DNA from: Gemmiger formicilis
Lineage (GTDB): Bacteria; Bacillota; Clostridia; Oscillospirales; Ruminococcaceae
Reading direction: 5' to 3'
DNA length: 64,000 nt
NCBI RefSeq assembly: GCF_900167555.1
Contig: NZ_FUYF01000005.1
Location: forward strand, 62,001 to 126,000
Each line of letters starts with the position of its first letter. The first letter of the stretch is position 1. The notes beneath the pieces were generated by a model. It saw only the letters and a program-made list of their open reading frames with translations. It did no database searches and was not told the origin of the DNA. Made by a program: the position numbers and the translations under genes. Of this stretch, positions 63,965 to 64,000 are shown piece by piece.

Positions 63965-64000
63965 TCTCGTGTGGCAGTACATACGCTTCCGCGCCGCCGC

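Overview
The window is a GC-rich (about 60 %) bacterial chromosome segment with Firmicutes hallmarks: a T-box leader on leuA, a CIRCE operator on clpB, a GlgC/GlgD pair, DegV, DUF975, SdpR/SdpI and consensus sigma-A promoters spaced 16-18 bp. Together with the GC content and the dispersed GTAGGGG...CCCCTAC palindromes this suggests an Oscillospiraceae gut commensal (Faecalibacterium/Gemmiger/Subdoligranulum-like). That placement is inference. No rRNA, CRISPR array, transposase, integrase or phage gene was seen. About 50 protein genes and two tRNAs are supported; most remaining open frames are antisense shadows of GC-rich genes.

Layout. 0-5 kb: the end of a DnaC-like ATPase, then a minus-strand set MBOAT acyltransferase / SGNH protein / FkbH-like protein. 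5-9 kb: PHP phosphoesterase and TSCPD protein, then a BlaR1-BlaI-like pair with two clear operators. 9-15 kb: phosphohexomutase, ComM-like ATPase, a glycosyltransferase and a GH3 lipoprotein. 15-20 kb: a Gld-type ABC operon and a DUF975 protein. 20.6-22.8 kb: two inverted copies of tRNA-Leu(CAG), each with promoter and terminator, around an SstT-like symporter. 22.8-29 kb: glycogen operon glgB-glgC-glgD-glgA. 29-34.3 kb: an SGNH lipase-like protein, DegV, a LysR regulator, an exonuclease and a HAD phosphatase. 34.6-38.4 kb: a Mn-type riboswitch with mntP, and clpB under CIRCE. 38.5-41.6 kb: sdpR-sdpI, an AT-rich orphan SdpI-like gene and pepT.

41.7-52.6 kb is a surface-glycan locus: capE-capF-capG (UDP-L-FucNAc synthesis), a WbuB-like glycosyltransferase, a polyprenyl-phosphate-type GT2 with a DUF2304 partner, and an O-acylation module (MBOAT, SGNH protein, NeuD-like and OafA-like acyltransferases). 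52.6-53.8 kb: a PadR regulator and membrane protein. 53.9-59.3 kb: the leucine operon leuA-leuC-leuD-leuB under a leucine T-box with an extra hairpin that hides the leuA ribosome-binding site. 59.4-64 kb: an O-antigen polymerase-like protein, IMP dehydrogenase, and a PadR / HAAS-DUF4097 pair.

Functionally the window is mostly housekeeping plus envelope-glycan building. The strongest oddities are the AT-hook and lysine/alanine tail on the glycogen branching enzyme, the tandem terminator plus anti-Shine-Dalgarno hairpin in the leuA leader, the inverted tRNA cassettes, and several families of covarying palindromic repeats that fill most gaps and even split operons.
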